From an uncultured Pseudothermotoga sp. (GTDB lineage Bacteria > Thermotogota > Thermotogae > Thermotogales > DSM-5069): 64,000 nt of DNA. The translations under genes were made by a program, and so were the position numbers. This document shows positions 1 through 8,258 of this stretch, piece after piece. Numbering within the stretch: the first letter of the stretch is position 1; every line of letters starts with the position of its first letter. The notes under the pieces are model-generated. The model was not told the DNA's origin and made no database searches. It saw only the letters and a list, made by a program, of their open reading frames with translations. The stretch is taken from assembly GCA_937995655.1 (NCBI GenBank), contig CALKJI010000002.1, forward strand, positions 62,001 to 126,000. The letters are read 5' to 3'.

Positions 1-15
1 CATCTTTCTTGATGC

Positions 16-129
16 GGCTTTCCTCTATAATAACTTAATTATAAGCCACGTAGAAGTTACTGATAATTGTCACTGTGCAATGTCATTCGTTACTCACCCA
101 TCTTCGCGGTAAGCATTGCACGCGTAACT
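16..129. other. nested inverted repeats upstream of the HD-GYP gene
   Basis: GGCT at 16-19 pairs with AGCC at 44-47, enclosing TATAAT (26-31) and ATTATA (38-43). Next, AGTTAC (55-60) pairs with GTAACT (124-129), enclosing GTGCAATG (75-82) and CATTGCAC (114-121). The second set can form a long two-step stem. It lies 55 bases upstream of the GTG start at 185, so it could be leader RNA structure or the tail of an upstream transcription unit. It does not match the c-di-GMP riboswitch core motifs I know. Confidence 0.35.
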
Positions 130-184
130 ATAAATAATCATCATTCTTATAACAATCCTTACAGTTGGATGAAAGGGGACCTTC

Positions 185-1165
185 GTGAAGCTTAAGAAGA
201 TATTGCTTCTTAGTAGAGACCCTGACATAATTCGGATTTTTAAAGCTTTTCACAACGAAGGACACACAGTCACTGTTATCAAAAATATCTCAAGCGCCTG
301 CAAGGCTCTTGATAAATTCCTGGATTCTATTGATCTTGTCTTCATACATCAGAACAACTCAAAAGAAGATTATTCCCCGTTAATTCAAATGATCAATAAG
401 AGATCAATATCTTTCATAAATCCACATATAGTTGTAGTAGACAACAGAAAAGACAACTTTGCACTGAAAATTGGTGCTGACATTGTTTGTCATCGGTTCC
501 CAGATGAAAAAGATATCGATTTAATCATTCACGACGATCGGTCCTCACTGAACCTGAATGCCATCATAAATCATGCGGCAAGCATGATACGGATCAAAGA
601 TACTCAAACCGCCGAGCATTGCAGAAATACAGCCAAGATTTCTTCGGCACTTGCGTCGTTATATATGCAATATTTTGAAGGGAAGAGTTTACTATGGCAT
701 CAAAACTTGAAGACGGCGGCATTGTTACACGACATAGGTAAGGTACTCATTTCAGAGTCAGTCTTGCGGAAATCATCAAGACTAACCGATGATGAGTTTA
801 GGATTATGAAGAGTCACACAAAACTTGGTGGCGAGTTGTTTAAAAATATGATGAATGCGTATCCAGGATTTGAGTTGCTTTCCCTGTGTGCTGAGGTATG
901 TTTTTATCATCACGAAAGGTTTGATGGTACAGGCTATCCAGATGGTCTCAAAGGGGACGGGATACCCTTGGAAGCCAGAATCGTAGCAATAGCCGACGTC
1001 TTCGATGCACTTACGTCAGATAGATATTACAGAAATGCTCGTACATTTGACGAAGCATTACAGATCATGAGATATGAGGAAGAAGGACACTTTGATCCCA
1101 AATTATTTGACTTATTTGTGAATAATTCAGATATATTCATCCAGATAAAATTGCAGATGAAGTAA
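185..1165 (+). CDS. HD-GYP domain protein with degenerate receiver-like N-terminus
   Basis: The C-terminal half (about residues 125-310) is an HD-GYP domain, the family that hydrolyses cyclic di-GMP. Visible motifs are HDIGK, the downstream SHT histidine, HHERFDGTGYPDGL and the ADVFDALTSDRYYR signature. The first 120 residues look like a response-regulator fold (KKILLLSRDPD start), but the usual phosphoacceptor Asp is not evident, since the corresponding strand reads DLVFIHQN. The GTG start at 185 follows a GAAAGGGGA ribosome site. No signal peptide or membrane segment is seen, so it is cytoplasmic. Input is likely protein-protein or ligand sensing rather than phosphorylation. Enzymatic activity is inferred from the intact metal and GYP motifs. 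Confidence 0.9.
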   Translation: MKLKKILLLSRDPDIIRIFKAFHNEGHTVTVIKNISSACKALDKFLDSIDLVFIHQNNSKEDYSPLIQMINKRSISFINPHIVVVDNRKDNFALKIGADIVCHRFPDEKDIDLIIHDDRSSLNLNAIINHAASMIRIKDTQTAEHCRNTAKISSALASLYMQYFEGKSLLWHQNLKTAALLHDIGKVLISESVLRKSSRLTDDEFRIMKSHTKLGGELFKNMMNAYPGFELLSLCAEVCFYHHERFDGTGYPDGLKGDGIPLEARIVAIADVFDALTSDRYYRNARTFDEALQIMRYEEEGHFDPKLFDLFVNNSDIFIQIKLQMK

Positions 1166-1417
1166 CATTAAGACCTATAACAAACCTTGTTAATGTCTTG
1201 CATAAGCAGGGGACACCTTTGAAGAGTACTTAATTTTATCCAGCATTCCGTCGCTTGTTGGTGATGTTACTATTTTTGTGATAAGAGTCTCACGATTAGT
1301 CAACATCGCTCCAGTGTGATGAAAAATCCATTCAAAATCGATTGGCCTTTTTGGAAACGATCAGCTACAAAAGTTCAGACACACTCAAATCAAGTGTTTC
1401 GGATAATCATTCCATAC

Positions 1418-1945
1418 CTAAAGCCCTTCAAATGACATTCTTTCAAAACAAAACTCACGGTGACCAACTCTGATCTTTTTTTCGGAAATCTTTTTAAATG
1501 CCATTTTATAATATAAAGCCTTTGCTGGTTCATTTCCCTTTTCAACATCGAGTACTACCCTTTTGCAATTTTGTTGTCTTGCAAGTTCAAAGACATATTC
1601 GACGAGTTTTTTACCAAAACCCATTGATCTGAACTTTGGATATATGGCTATATTACTCAGATAGAATTCATCCTTTGAATGTTTACCCAAAGCACTTTCG
1701 ACTTTGACCAAATTCATGAATCTGAAAAGCCCTATCTCTTTCAATATCATTATTCCTGTATTTAGCCTGTTCTTTTTCACATAATCATAGGAATAACCAA
1801 CTATTAACCCTACAATTTGGGCTTCAAGTAGGCCGAACCAGGTGCATTCATGACTGAAAAGATTTCTTTCCTGAATATAAAGATTTCGCAACATCCTTTC
1901 GACTCGTCTACCAAAACAGCCCTCAAAGAAATTCCTGCCAGTCAT
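1418..1945 (-). CDS. GNAT family N-acetyltransferase (start probably further upstream)
   Basis: The protein carries the acetyl-CoA binding motif A, R-S-M-G-F-G-K-K-L (Q/R-x-x-G-x-G/A), after a beta strand ending in LSNIAIYPKF. The downstream strand VVLDVEKGNEPAKALYYKMAF is also typical of GNAT enzymes. Substrate unknown. The only ATG is at 1945, but the same frame stays open for about 20 more codons to roughly 2005 and reads like the missing first helix of the fold (LIKAQKSHACDFVDLVL). No ATG, GTG or TTG occurs in that stretch. A GGGGGA at 2017-2012 sits six bases before an ATT codon at 2005-2003. Either translation begins at a rare codon or the gene has lost its start. No neighbour suggests a role. 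Confidence 0.75.
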   Translation of the reverse strand: MTGRNFFEGCFGRRVERMLRNLYIQERNLFSHECTWFGLLEAQIVGLIVGYSYDYVKKNRLNTGIMILKEIGLFRFMNLVKVESALGKHSKDEFYLSNIAIYPKFRSMGFGKKLVEYVFELARQQNCKRVVLDVEKGNEPAKALYYKMAFKKISEKKIRVGHREFCFERMSFEGL

Positions 1946-2052
1946 TAAGACCAGATCTACAAAATCACAGGCATGTGATTTTTGTGCCTTTATCAGTTCT
2001 AAAATTATTAATCCCCCGCGAGGAATTATATCATCAACTATAAACGCACTAT

Positions 2053-2106
2053 ATTCATTAATTCACTATTCGTTAATTTGTAGATAAAATCGGTCTATTA
2101 TTATAC
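2053..2106 (+). promoter_or_regulatory. promoter with direct repeats upstream of the YraQ-type permease
   Basis: Two 12-base direct repeats, ATTCATTAATTC (2053-2064) and ATTCGTTAATTT (2068-2079), lie 15 bases apart, just upstream of and overlapping a possible promoter: TTGTAG at 2078-2083, 17-base spacer, TTATAC at 2101-2106. The arrangement suggests binding of a dimeric repressor or activator. The regulator is not identifiable in the window. Confidence 0.4.
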
Positions 2107-2136
2107 AAGTGAAAGAGATTCAGGAGGTGGTATGAC

Positions 2137-3225
2137 ATGAAGTCATTTCTAATCATATCCATTATTTTCTTGATTTTCTATTTTGTGCCTTTTGACACAC
2201 CGATGATCAGCGAGAGCATTTTAAATGGCTTTAGGATGCTCAATGAATATGCCAGAGAACATGTTCTATTGTGCCTTGTTCCCGCCTTTTTCATCGCTGG
2301 TACGATATCTGTCATGCTCAAAAAAGATGCCATCTTGAAACTTCTTGGACCAAATGCAAAAAAAATCGTCTCCTATCCTGTTTCAGCTGTAAGTGGTGCC
2401 ATCTTGGCAGTATGTTCATGCACTATTCTTCCGCTCTTTGGGGGAATTTATAAAAAGGGAGCCGGCATTGGACCAGCAACGACATTTTTATTCGCAGGTC
2501 CAGCGATAAACGTGGCGGCAATTTTTTTAACAGCTCGTGTTCTTGGTTGGAATCTTGGTATTGCGAGGATGATCGCTACAATAACAGCGGCGATTCTTGT
2601 TGGATTAATCATGGAATTGATATACCAAGAAAAGGGCATAGGAGGTCTTGCAGTCTCCGAAGAAACCAAAAGTGAAGCTAAACCATTTTTGTTTTTCTTA
2701 GTTCAGTTGACATTCCTTGTTATAAGTGGTTTGAAACTCAACTCGACCGTGAAATATTCGGGTATGACGATTTTGGCATCTTCTGCACTTTTAATGGCAC
2801 TGATTGGTTTTCCAAAAGATCAAACAAAGCAATGGCTTGTAGAAACCTGGGACTTTGCTAAAAAGATCCTTCCTTACCTTTTCGTAGGCGTTTTCCTCGC
2901 TGGACTCATCACAAAATTACTACCACAGAGCGTTGTAGTAGCACTTTTGGGAAGAAATGATTTAATATCAACCTTCTTTGCCTCGGTTATCGGTGCGTTG
3001 ATGTATTTTGCAACTTTGACCGAAGTACCAATAATTCAAGCGTTGAAAGAACTTGGAATGGCAAAGGGTCCTACTCTATCACTGCTCATGGCAGGAAACA
3101 CTCTGAGTCTGCCCAGCATGATAGTCATTACAAGATTGCTCGGTAAAAAGAAGGCCTTCACTTATTTTGCTCTTGTGGTAAGTTTTTCAATGATCTTCGG
3201 TTTCATATATGGATTAATAAAATAA
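2137..3225 (+). CDS. YraQ/DUF318-family permease
   Basis: A membrane protein of about eight to ten hydrophobic segments with the family signature CSCTILPLFGGIYKKGAG near residue 90 followed by GPAINVAA, and the repeated second half containing LTEVPIIQAL and LMAGNTLSLPS. The family includes ArsP, which exports trivalent organoarsenicals, but most members have no proven substrate. The start ATG follows CAGGAGGTGG. The next gene, 22 bases downstream, encodes a thioredoxin-fold CxxC protein. That pairing is frequent for this family and supports a thiol- or metalloid-related role. Arsenic specificity is an inference only; no ArsR-type gene is present here. Confidence 0.85.
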   Translation: MKSFLIISIIFLIFYFVPFDTPMISESILNGFRMLNEYAREHVLLCLVPAFFIAGTISVMLKKDAILKLLGPNAKKIVSYPVSAVSGAILAVCSCTILPLFGGIYKKGAGIGPATTFLFAGPAINVAAIFLTARVLGWNLGIARMIATITAAILVGLIMELIYQEKGIGGLAVSEETKSEAKPFLFFLVQLTFLVISGLKLNSTVKYSGMTILASSALLMALIGFPKDQTKQWLVETWDFAKKILPYLFVGVFLAGLITKLLPQSVVVALLGRNDLISTFFASVIGALMYFATLTEVPIIQALKELGMAKGPTLSLLMAGNTLSLPSMIVITRLLGKKKAFTYFALVVSFSMIFGFIYGLIK

Positions 3226-3247
3226 CAAAAGAATGGGAGGTATAAAA

Positions 3248-3490
3248 ATGGCAAAGAAAATTGAAATCCTCGGTGCGGGATGTCCGAGATGTAAGCAAAC
3301 GGCAAAGGTAATGGAAATTGCTGCTAAGGAACTTGGGATCGACGCAGTCATAGAGAAGGTTGAAGACATTGAAGAAATAATCAAAAGAGGTGTCATAGCA
3401 ACTCCGGCTGTCGCGATAAACGGAAAGATAGTACTGAGTGGAAAAATACCAAATATTGCAGAGGCAAAGAAAATTCTATCTCAAAACTGA
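3248..3490 (+). CDS. small thioredoxin-fold redox-active disulfide protein
   Basis: This 80-residue protein begins MAKKIEILGAGCPRCKQT, with a CPRC active site in the position typical of the thioredoxin_3 / redox-active disulfide protein 2 family, and ends with the cis-proline strand ATPAVAINGKIVLSG. It lacks a signal peptide. The ATG at 3248 is preferred over an in-frame ATG at 3233, because the latter lies inside the GGGAGGT ribosome site. It is the second gene of a two-gene operon with the permease and probably reduces a bound metal(loid) or the permease itself (inference). Confidence 0.85.
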   Translation: MAKKIEILGAGCPRCKQTAKVMEIAAKELGIDAVIEKVEDIEEIIKRGVIATPAVAINGKIVLSGKIPNIAEAKKILSQN

Positions 3491-3535
3491 GTTGTGTTGT
3501 AAAATTAAGTAACGAAAAAGCCGGGGGTGGTTCAA

Positions 3536-4021
3536 GTGAATCTAGAAGTTGTACAAGTTGACATTCCGCAGGGAGCCAATGTCATAGTAGGGCATTCTCA
3601 TTTCATCAAGACCGTTGAAGATCTTTATGAGGTGATAGTGACAACAAACCCGAATATGAAATTTGGCCTTGCCTTCAACGAAGCGAGCGGCCCCTGCTTG
3701 ATAAGACATGAAGGAAACGATCAAAATTTGATCGATGTAGCAATTGAAAATGCAAAAAAGATTGGAGCAGGACATCTATTTGTTTTAGTGATCAAAGACG
3801 GATATCCCATCAATGTACTCAATCAAATTAAAAACACCCAAGAAGTCTGTAGGATCTTTGCTGCAACGGCAAATCCACTTCAGGTTATCGTTGCACAAAC
3901 AGATCAAGGTAGAGCAGTGCTTGGCGTCGTAGACGGTTTTTCAGTAAAAGGTGTGGAATCTCAAAAGGATAAAGAATGGAGACATAACTTCCTAAGACAG
4001 ATTACAAAATACAAAAAATAG
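3536..4021 (+). CDS. adenosine-specific kinase family protein (DUF355)
   Basis: The sequence matches the compact archaeal/Thermotogales family annotated as adenosine-specific kinase: [24 protein letters not shown] at the start, then [20 protein letters not shown] and a C-terminal SVKGVE segment. Length (161 residues) is normal for the family. The GTG at 3536 gives the usual N-terminus [11 protein letters not shown] and sits seven bases after GGGGG. An earlier GTG at 3527 overlaps that ribosome site. Biochemical evidence for the family is limited, so kinase activity is a family label. Its stop codon lies in the terminator hairpin shared with the next, converging gene. Confidence 0.8.
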   Translation: MNLEVVQVDIPQGANVIVGHSHFIKTVEDLYEVIVTTNPNMKFGLAFNEASGPCLIRHEGNDQNLIDVAIENAKKIGAGHLFVLVIKDGYPINVLNQIKNTQEVCRIFAATANPLQVIVAQTDQGRAVLGVVDGFSVKGVESQKDKEWRHNFLRQITKYKK

Positions 4022-4040
4022 CTGGCTGGTGCCAGCTATT
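4017..4040. terminator. bidirectional hairpin terminator
   Basis: AATAGCTGGC (4017-4026) and GCCAGCTATT (4031-4040) form a 10-base-pair stem around a TGGT loop. Stop codons of both converging genes lie inside the stem. On the minus strand the stem is followed directly by a T-rich tract, giving a good intrinsic terminator. On the plus strand the tail is weaker. Confidence 0.8.
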
Positions 4041-5289
4041 ATCTTACTTTGACAAGCAAGATGTCTCCTCCACCGTGTGATCTTGCCATGAGTCCTGCAA
4101 CGTAAGAGTATGAAACACCTGCAACAAGATAACCATCGTCAAGAACCTGAAGGGCATAGGCGACCTCGTCCATGTCGTCACCAAAACATTTCTGCCAGAC
4201 AAGGTTTCCTTCTTTGTCGGTCTTGATAAGCCAGTAATCACTTCCACGGTGTTTTTGTGTTATGTCACCATCGTCAGACCATGTTGTACCGACTAAGGCA
4301 TATCCATCTTTAGTCTCAACCACTTTCTGTGCAATATCATCAGAACTTCCACCATATGTTTTCAAAAATTCTTGATTTGCCTTTGCATCAAACTTTATCA
4401 GAACAAAATCACCAGAACGCGATTTACCAACTATTTCATCAGACCAACTGACTCCACACAGTGCAAAGCCTCCATCTTTAGTTGGAATGACATTGGTTGC
4501 TTGATCCCAACCTGTTCCACCAAAGGTTTTTCCCCAAACAAGATCACCTGTCCGTGAGATCTTTATAACCCACATGTCAGATGAACCGTTATTAAAATCG
4601 ATATCTCCATCAGAAGATCTTGTCATACCGACAACAACATAATCATCTTGAACCTTTGCCAGACTGAAAGCAGTGTCCCAATCACTTCCGCCAAAGGTTT
4701 TGCTCCACAAGGCATTTCCTTGATAATCTGTTTTGACAACCCAGAAGTCTTCAGAGCCATTGGTGGTTGTATAACCCGCAAAGACAAAACCATTGTCTTC
4801 GATCACATCAAAGGCAGTATCATAACCCTCCGTTCCATAGCATCTTTTCCATTCAAGATTGGCCCTACTGTCATATTTCAAAAGCCATGTGTCCTGCTCA
4901 CCAAATTGTGAAGGAAAATCACCATCCTTGGAATCACTGATAATTGTGACGATAAAGCCTCCATCCTTTGTTGTTTTGACACAGATGGCACCGTCAGTAC
5001 CACTACCACCGAGCTCTTTTTGCCACAAGAATTTTCCATCCTTTGACAATTTGACAATCAGTGCATTTTGATCGCTATGTTCTTTTGTTGCGCCAGTCCA
5101 CCCGACAATAATGATTCCATCATCAGTCAAACTCATGTTGTAAGCTATGTCTCTTGAAATCTTTCCTATGAAGGTGAGCCACTGAACATTGTTTCTGCGA
5201 GTAGACCTTTCATATGGGATGGCAAAGACCATTAAGATCAAGAATATTCCTATGATTATCGCACTCCAAAAGGGAGAAACTTTTCCCAT
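4039..5289 (-). CDS. membrane-anchored beta-propeller-like repeat protein
   Basis: An N-terminal hydrophobic segment (SAIIIGIFLILMVFAI, about residues 9-25) anchors or exports the protein. The rest is about seven copies of a 50-residue repeat with the pattern W-x-K-x-(F/Y)-G-G-(S/T)-x-x-D, followed by an x-x-x-x-x-D-G-G-(F/Y) strand. This predicts a propeller of the kind found in bacterial cell-surface proteins. No catalytic motif is seen. The ATG is preceded by GGAGGGGTGAT and a TATAAT lies just upstream (5313-5308). Function unknown; binding of a surface ligand is a guess. Confidence 0.75.
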   Translation of the reverse strand: MGKVSPFWSAIIIGIFLILMVFAIPYERSTRRNNVQWLTFIGKISRDIAYNMSLTDDGIIIVGWTGATKEHSDQNALIVKLSKDGKFLWQKELGGSGTDGAICVKTTKDGGFIVTIISDSKDGDFPSQFGEQDTWLLKYDSRANLEWKRCYGTEGYDTAFDVIEDNGFVFAGYTTTNGSEDFWVVKTDYQGNALWSKTFGGSDWDTAFSLAKVQDDYVVVGMTRSSDGDIDFNNGSSDMWVIKISRTGDLVWGKTFGGTGWDQATNVIPTKDGGFALCGVSWSDEIVGKSRSGDFVLIKFDAKANQEFLKTYGGSSDDIAQKVVETKDGYALVGTTWSDDGDITQKHRGSDYWLIKTDKEGNLVWQKCFGDDMDEVAYALQVLDDGYLVAGVSYSYVAGLMARSHGGGDILLVKVR

Positions 5290-5434
5290 AAAATCACCCC
5301 TCCATTATTATACCCTCAAATCAATTTTTTTGCCTCGACGCACATTTTTCTGAAAATATAATTTCATATTTATTGATATACAGCAAAATATAATTTGATA
5401 TATGATGCTTTTCTTCAAAATAATCAAATAATAC

Positions 5435-5463
5435 TTGACATTTTTTGAGTACTATGATAAAAT
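5435..5463 (+). promoter_or_regulatory. consensus sigma-A promoter for the 55-residue ORF
   Basis: TTGACA at 5435-5440 and TAAAAT at 5458-5463 are separated by exactly 17 bases. A ribosome site AAGGAGGTGG follows at 5469-5478. This promoter is among the clearest in the window. Confidence 0.7.
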
Positions 5464-5483
5464 TTTTCAAGGAGGTGGAAGTT

Positions 5484-5651
5484 ATGTTGGAATATCTCAT
5501 AGCAAAGGCAAGAATTGATGAATTATTGAGAGAAGCTGAGGCTGAAAGAATGCTAAAACAAGCAAAAAAGCAGATTAAGGTGATCAAAGGTTCAAACGTA
5601 GATGGTAAAAAAGTCGATGGGCAAACGAAGCGTTTAAGGATTCATGTTTAG
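5484..5651 (+). CDS. small charged helical protein of unknown function
   Basis: A 55-residue protein starting MLEYLIAKARIDELLREAEAE, with an amphipathic, probably coiled-coil helix for the first 40 residues and a basic tail. I do not recognise the family. It is believable as a gene because a consensus promoter (5435-5463) and a near-perfect AAGGAGGTGG site six bases from the ATG precede it. An in-frame upstream ATG at 5451 overlaps the -10 element and is not a credible start. Nothing is seen about its partners. Confidence 0.65.
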   Translation: MLEYLIAKARIDELLREAEAERMLKQAKKQIKVIKGSNVDGKKVDGQTKRLRIHV

Positions 5652-5662
5652 GTCTTTAATTC

Positions 5663-6121
5663 TTACGCAAACTTTCTTATCTTTTCAGGTTTGATACCAA
5701 GCTCTGGCTTGGCACTTTCTTCAATTTTTCTAAGTATCAATCTGAAAAAGAAATTCATTTTCTCATAATTCAGTTCACCTCCAAAGAAGTCTTTAACTCT
5801 GGATGTGTTTAAGAATTCTTTGTCAAAATTGTAATGAATATATTTCTCAAAGTTTTCTTTCTGACTCGACACACACAGGTAAACTCCTACTTTCTTGTTT
5901 TTGAGCAACTCAAGATTTTTTTCTGTGAACCTCTTAATCTTTTTACTTATATGATCGGCATGTACATAACTGCCTATGACTATGCAATCATAATCTTTAA
6001 GATCAGGCAGCTTTTGCTTTGAAATATTCATTAGATCGGTATTACCAAGCTCCTTGGCAAGTATTTCTGCACACTTTTCAACCGTTTCCGCGTACGAATC
6101 ATAAACAATGAGATTTTTCAT
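5663..6121 (-). CDS. flavodoxin-domain protein (HemG-like)
   Basis: The start MKNLIVYDSYAETVEKCAEI is a flavodoxin phosphate-binding loop region. DYDCIVIGSYVHADHISKKIKRF and the VGVYLCVSSQ strand match the flavodoxin_5 group, which includes HemG protoporphyrinogen oxidase. At 152 residues it is slightly short for HemG and no haem genes are nearby, so a general FMN redox role is more cautious. The ATG is preceded by GGAGGAGACGAT. It converges with the 55-residue gene and is divergent from the MFS carrier. Confidence 0.75.
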   Translation of the reverse strand: MKNLIVYDSYAETVEKCAEILAKELGNTDLMNISKQKLPDLKDYDCIVIGSYVHADHISKKIKRFTEKNLELLKNKKVGVYLCVSSQKENFEKYIHYNFDKEFLNTSRVKDFFGGELNYEKMNFFFRLILRKIEESAKPELGIKPEKIRKFA

Positions 6122-6208
6122 ATCGTCTCCTCCATTACAATTTTACTCTTTTGTACTGGTAATGTTATAATCTCTTACGATTCTGCACTGTATGAAGAGG
6201 GGTTATTG

Positions 6209-7324
6209 ATGTTTCTTAGTTCTTGTGCTTTAGAAGCCTTAGTGTATTCAGTCTTGGCTTGTTCCACTCTTATGAGCCAGTATTTTGCTTTTTCGGGGTT
6301 CTCGCCTTTCCAACTTGGTCTGATCATGGCCTTACCTCCGTTGACTTCCATATATGCCAATTACATATACTTTGGTGCTGCGATCAGATTTTCTACTAAG
6401 AAGGTTGTGAGACTCTTCGCTCTGGGTAGTCTTGTATCACTGTGGTTTGTGTTCCTGTTGAAAGGCTTTGCAATGAAATTCTTGTTTATGACAATTTTCG
6501 CTTTTTTTCAAGGTGCGTTTCTTCCCTTGATAGAGTCTGCAATGATCGATTATTCTCACAGATCGGCACTTTCATATAGCAAGATAAGGATCTGGGGCAC
6601 CATTGGTTATGTCATTACAGCCTTCGCCACAGGCAGAATTGTTAGATTTGGTTTTGTGTGGCTTTTTGTGATCTTCTCGGGTATTTTCTTCATGATGAAT
6701 ATTCTTTCCAAAAAGCTCTATCAAGGTACTAGTCAACGTCAGAAGATACAATTGAAAGGCATAAATAGAAATTTTCTGATACTCTTTGCGGTTGTCACAA
6801 TAGCTGTGGGGTTTAACCTTTTCAACAGTATTTTTTTGCCAGTCGTAGTCAAGGAAAGATCCTATGACCTTTCATTGGTGGGTACAATGTTCTCTTTGAT
6901 GGCACTCAGTGAATTGCCCTTTCTTTTGAAGGCAGAGAAAATCCAAAGAAAACTATCGAGCAGCGTGCTTTTTTTGTCAGGTCTTTTCGTGGTCGGTATA
7001 AGATTAGTTCTAGTGCCATTGAGTAGGTCTCAAAGGAGCCTTATATTAGTACAAATGCTTCACGGTTGGACTTTTATTGTTATTTACTATTCGACCGTTC
7101 ATCTGATGAAAGAAAATCTCAAAGATCAATCCCTTTTATCGACACAAACAATATTTTGGATAGCCCTTCAAGGCATAGGACCACTCATGGGTTCGACCAT
7201 TGGCGGGATTTTTGTCGAAAAAATTGGAACAAACAATGCTTATTTATTTTTCGGAATGATCTGCCTTGGCGTAACAATCTATGCGATTTATCTCTTCAAA
7301 AAGCATTTTCATAGTGTCAGATGA
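6209..7324 (+). CDS. MFS transporter, MFS_1-like
   Basis: About 12 hydrophobic segments over 371 residues. The N-terminal half includes FSPFQLGLIMALPPLTSIYANY and an RIWGTIGY motif (charged helix-pair motif of the phenylpropionate/nucleoside-type MFS_1-like family). The C-terminal half has LHGWTFIVIYYSTVHLMKEN. Substrate cannot be assigned. ATG at 6209 follows GAAGAGGGG; an adjacent TTG at 6206 is the alternative. It stands alone between two minus-strand genes, so no neighbour hints at the cargo. Confidence 0.8.
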   Translation: MFLSSCALEALVYSVLACSTLMSQYFAFSGFSPFQLGLIMALPPLTSIYANYIYFGAAIRFSTKKVVRLFALGSLVSLWFVFLLKGFAMKFLFMTIFAFFQGAFLPLIESAMIDYSHRSALSYSKIRIWGTIGYVITAFATGRIVRFGFVWLFVIFSGIFFMMNILSKKLYQGTSQRQKIQLKGINRNFLILFAVVTIAVGFNLFNSIFLPVVVKERSYDLSLVGTMFSLMALSELPFLLKAEKIQRKLSSSVLFLSGLFVVGIRLVLVPLSRSQRSLILVQMLHGWTFIVIYYSTVHLMKENLKDQSLLSTQTIFWIALQGIGPLMGSTIGGIFVEKIGTNNAYLFFGMICLGVTIYAIYLFKKHFHSVR

Positions 7325-7376
7325 TATTTCTCTTCAAATCCTCTTGAAAAGAATTCTATGAGTCATCATTTGCCAA

Positions 7377-8258
7377 TTATCTACAATTCATGAGAACCTC
7401 ACACAAAATGTTTTCTTCCTTGTTTACATCTATACAAGTGAGGTCAAGTTCTTTTCTTAGTGCTTGGACTGCCTGTGTTATGTCTATCTTCGATAACTGG
7501 TATCCTTCAACCCGTCGTTGCGGATAACAAGGATTGACTGTTACACACAACAGTTTAGGTTTTCTCTTTACAGCGATATTCATTCTTTCCAACAACCCTT
7601 CAAGTTTCTTGTAATCATCTGCCAAAATCAAATGTATCGGTGACTCAATCAACAAAGGCTTGTCAACGTAAAGCTTTAATTTTTCGATACTGACGACACC
7701 TGACAAAGTCATCCTCTCTTCGCCATCTACTCTTGGTAAAAGAAAGGCTTTGACCATCAATCTTGCTTCCGATACAAGTTCATCAAGATTTGTAGTTCTT
7801 GCAGCTCCCGTCGCTATGATGACATAATCTACATGCTGAAAGGGCACCATTCTGTTAATAGCTCCGTCAACGATCAAAAACTCCAGTTCATTGTCTTCAA
7901 GTTTCTTTATGACCTGTAAAAGATCATCGCTGGAATTTGGACCAATGAGTACAACCGTACCAAGTTCTTTGACTCTGTACAAAGATATCCTTCCCATGGG
8001 AGTTTCTAGGGGTAAATTTTCTAACAATTCCAGCTTTGCTGTCGAATGATTTGCGGCTTCTTGGCTGGTCACAACCAGTGTACCTTCATCGACAATAACT
8101 TTCGGCTTTGGCAAACCTGTTACATGATCGAGGTCTTCACCATCAAAACCGATACTTGTTATTGCAATTCTTTTATCACTCAAACACTTAAGAACAGAAT
8201 TTAATACTGTTGTTTTTCCTGTATTCTTAGCCGTTCCGAGAATCCCTATAGTCAACAT
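7377..8258 (-). CDS. P-loop NTPase coupled to the aminomutase (possible reactivation factor)
   Basis: The N-terminus MLTIGILGTAKNTGKTT holds a P-loop (TAKNTGKTT) resembling the MobB/CobQ-type loop, except that the first Gly is displaced. A Walker-B-like strand FLIVDGAINR lies near residue 130. The start codon overlaps the end of the mutase gene by seven bases (ATGTTGA), implying coupled translation. Radical cobalamin mutases usually need an NTP-driven reactivase that swaps damaged cobalamin, and this position would suit such a protein. That role is inference, since the sequence does not look like MeaB/ArgK or GlmL. It is the last gene of the 19-kb operon. Confidence 0.55.
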   Translation of the reverse strand: MLTIGILGTAKNTGKTTVLNSVLKCLSDKRIAITSIGFDGEDLDHVTGLPKPKVIVDEGTLVVTSQEAANHSTAKLELLENLPLETPMGRISLYRVKELGTVVLIGPNSSDDLLQVIKKLEDNELEFLIVDGAINRMVPFQHVDYVIIATGAARTTNLDELVSEARLMVKAFLLPRVDGEERMTLSGVVSIEKLKLYVDKPLLIESPIHLILADDYKKLEGLLERMNIAVKRKPKLLCVTVNPCYPQRRVEGYQLSKIDITQAVQALRKELDLTCIDVNKEENILCEVLMNCR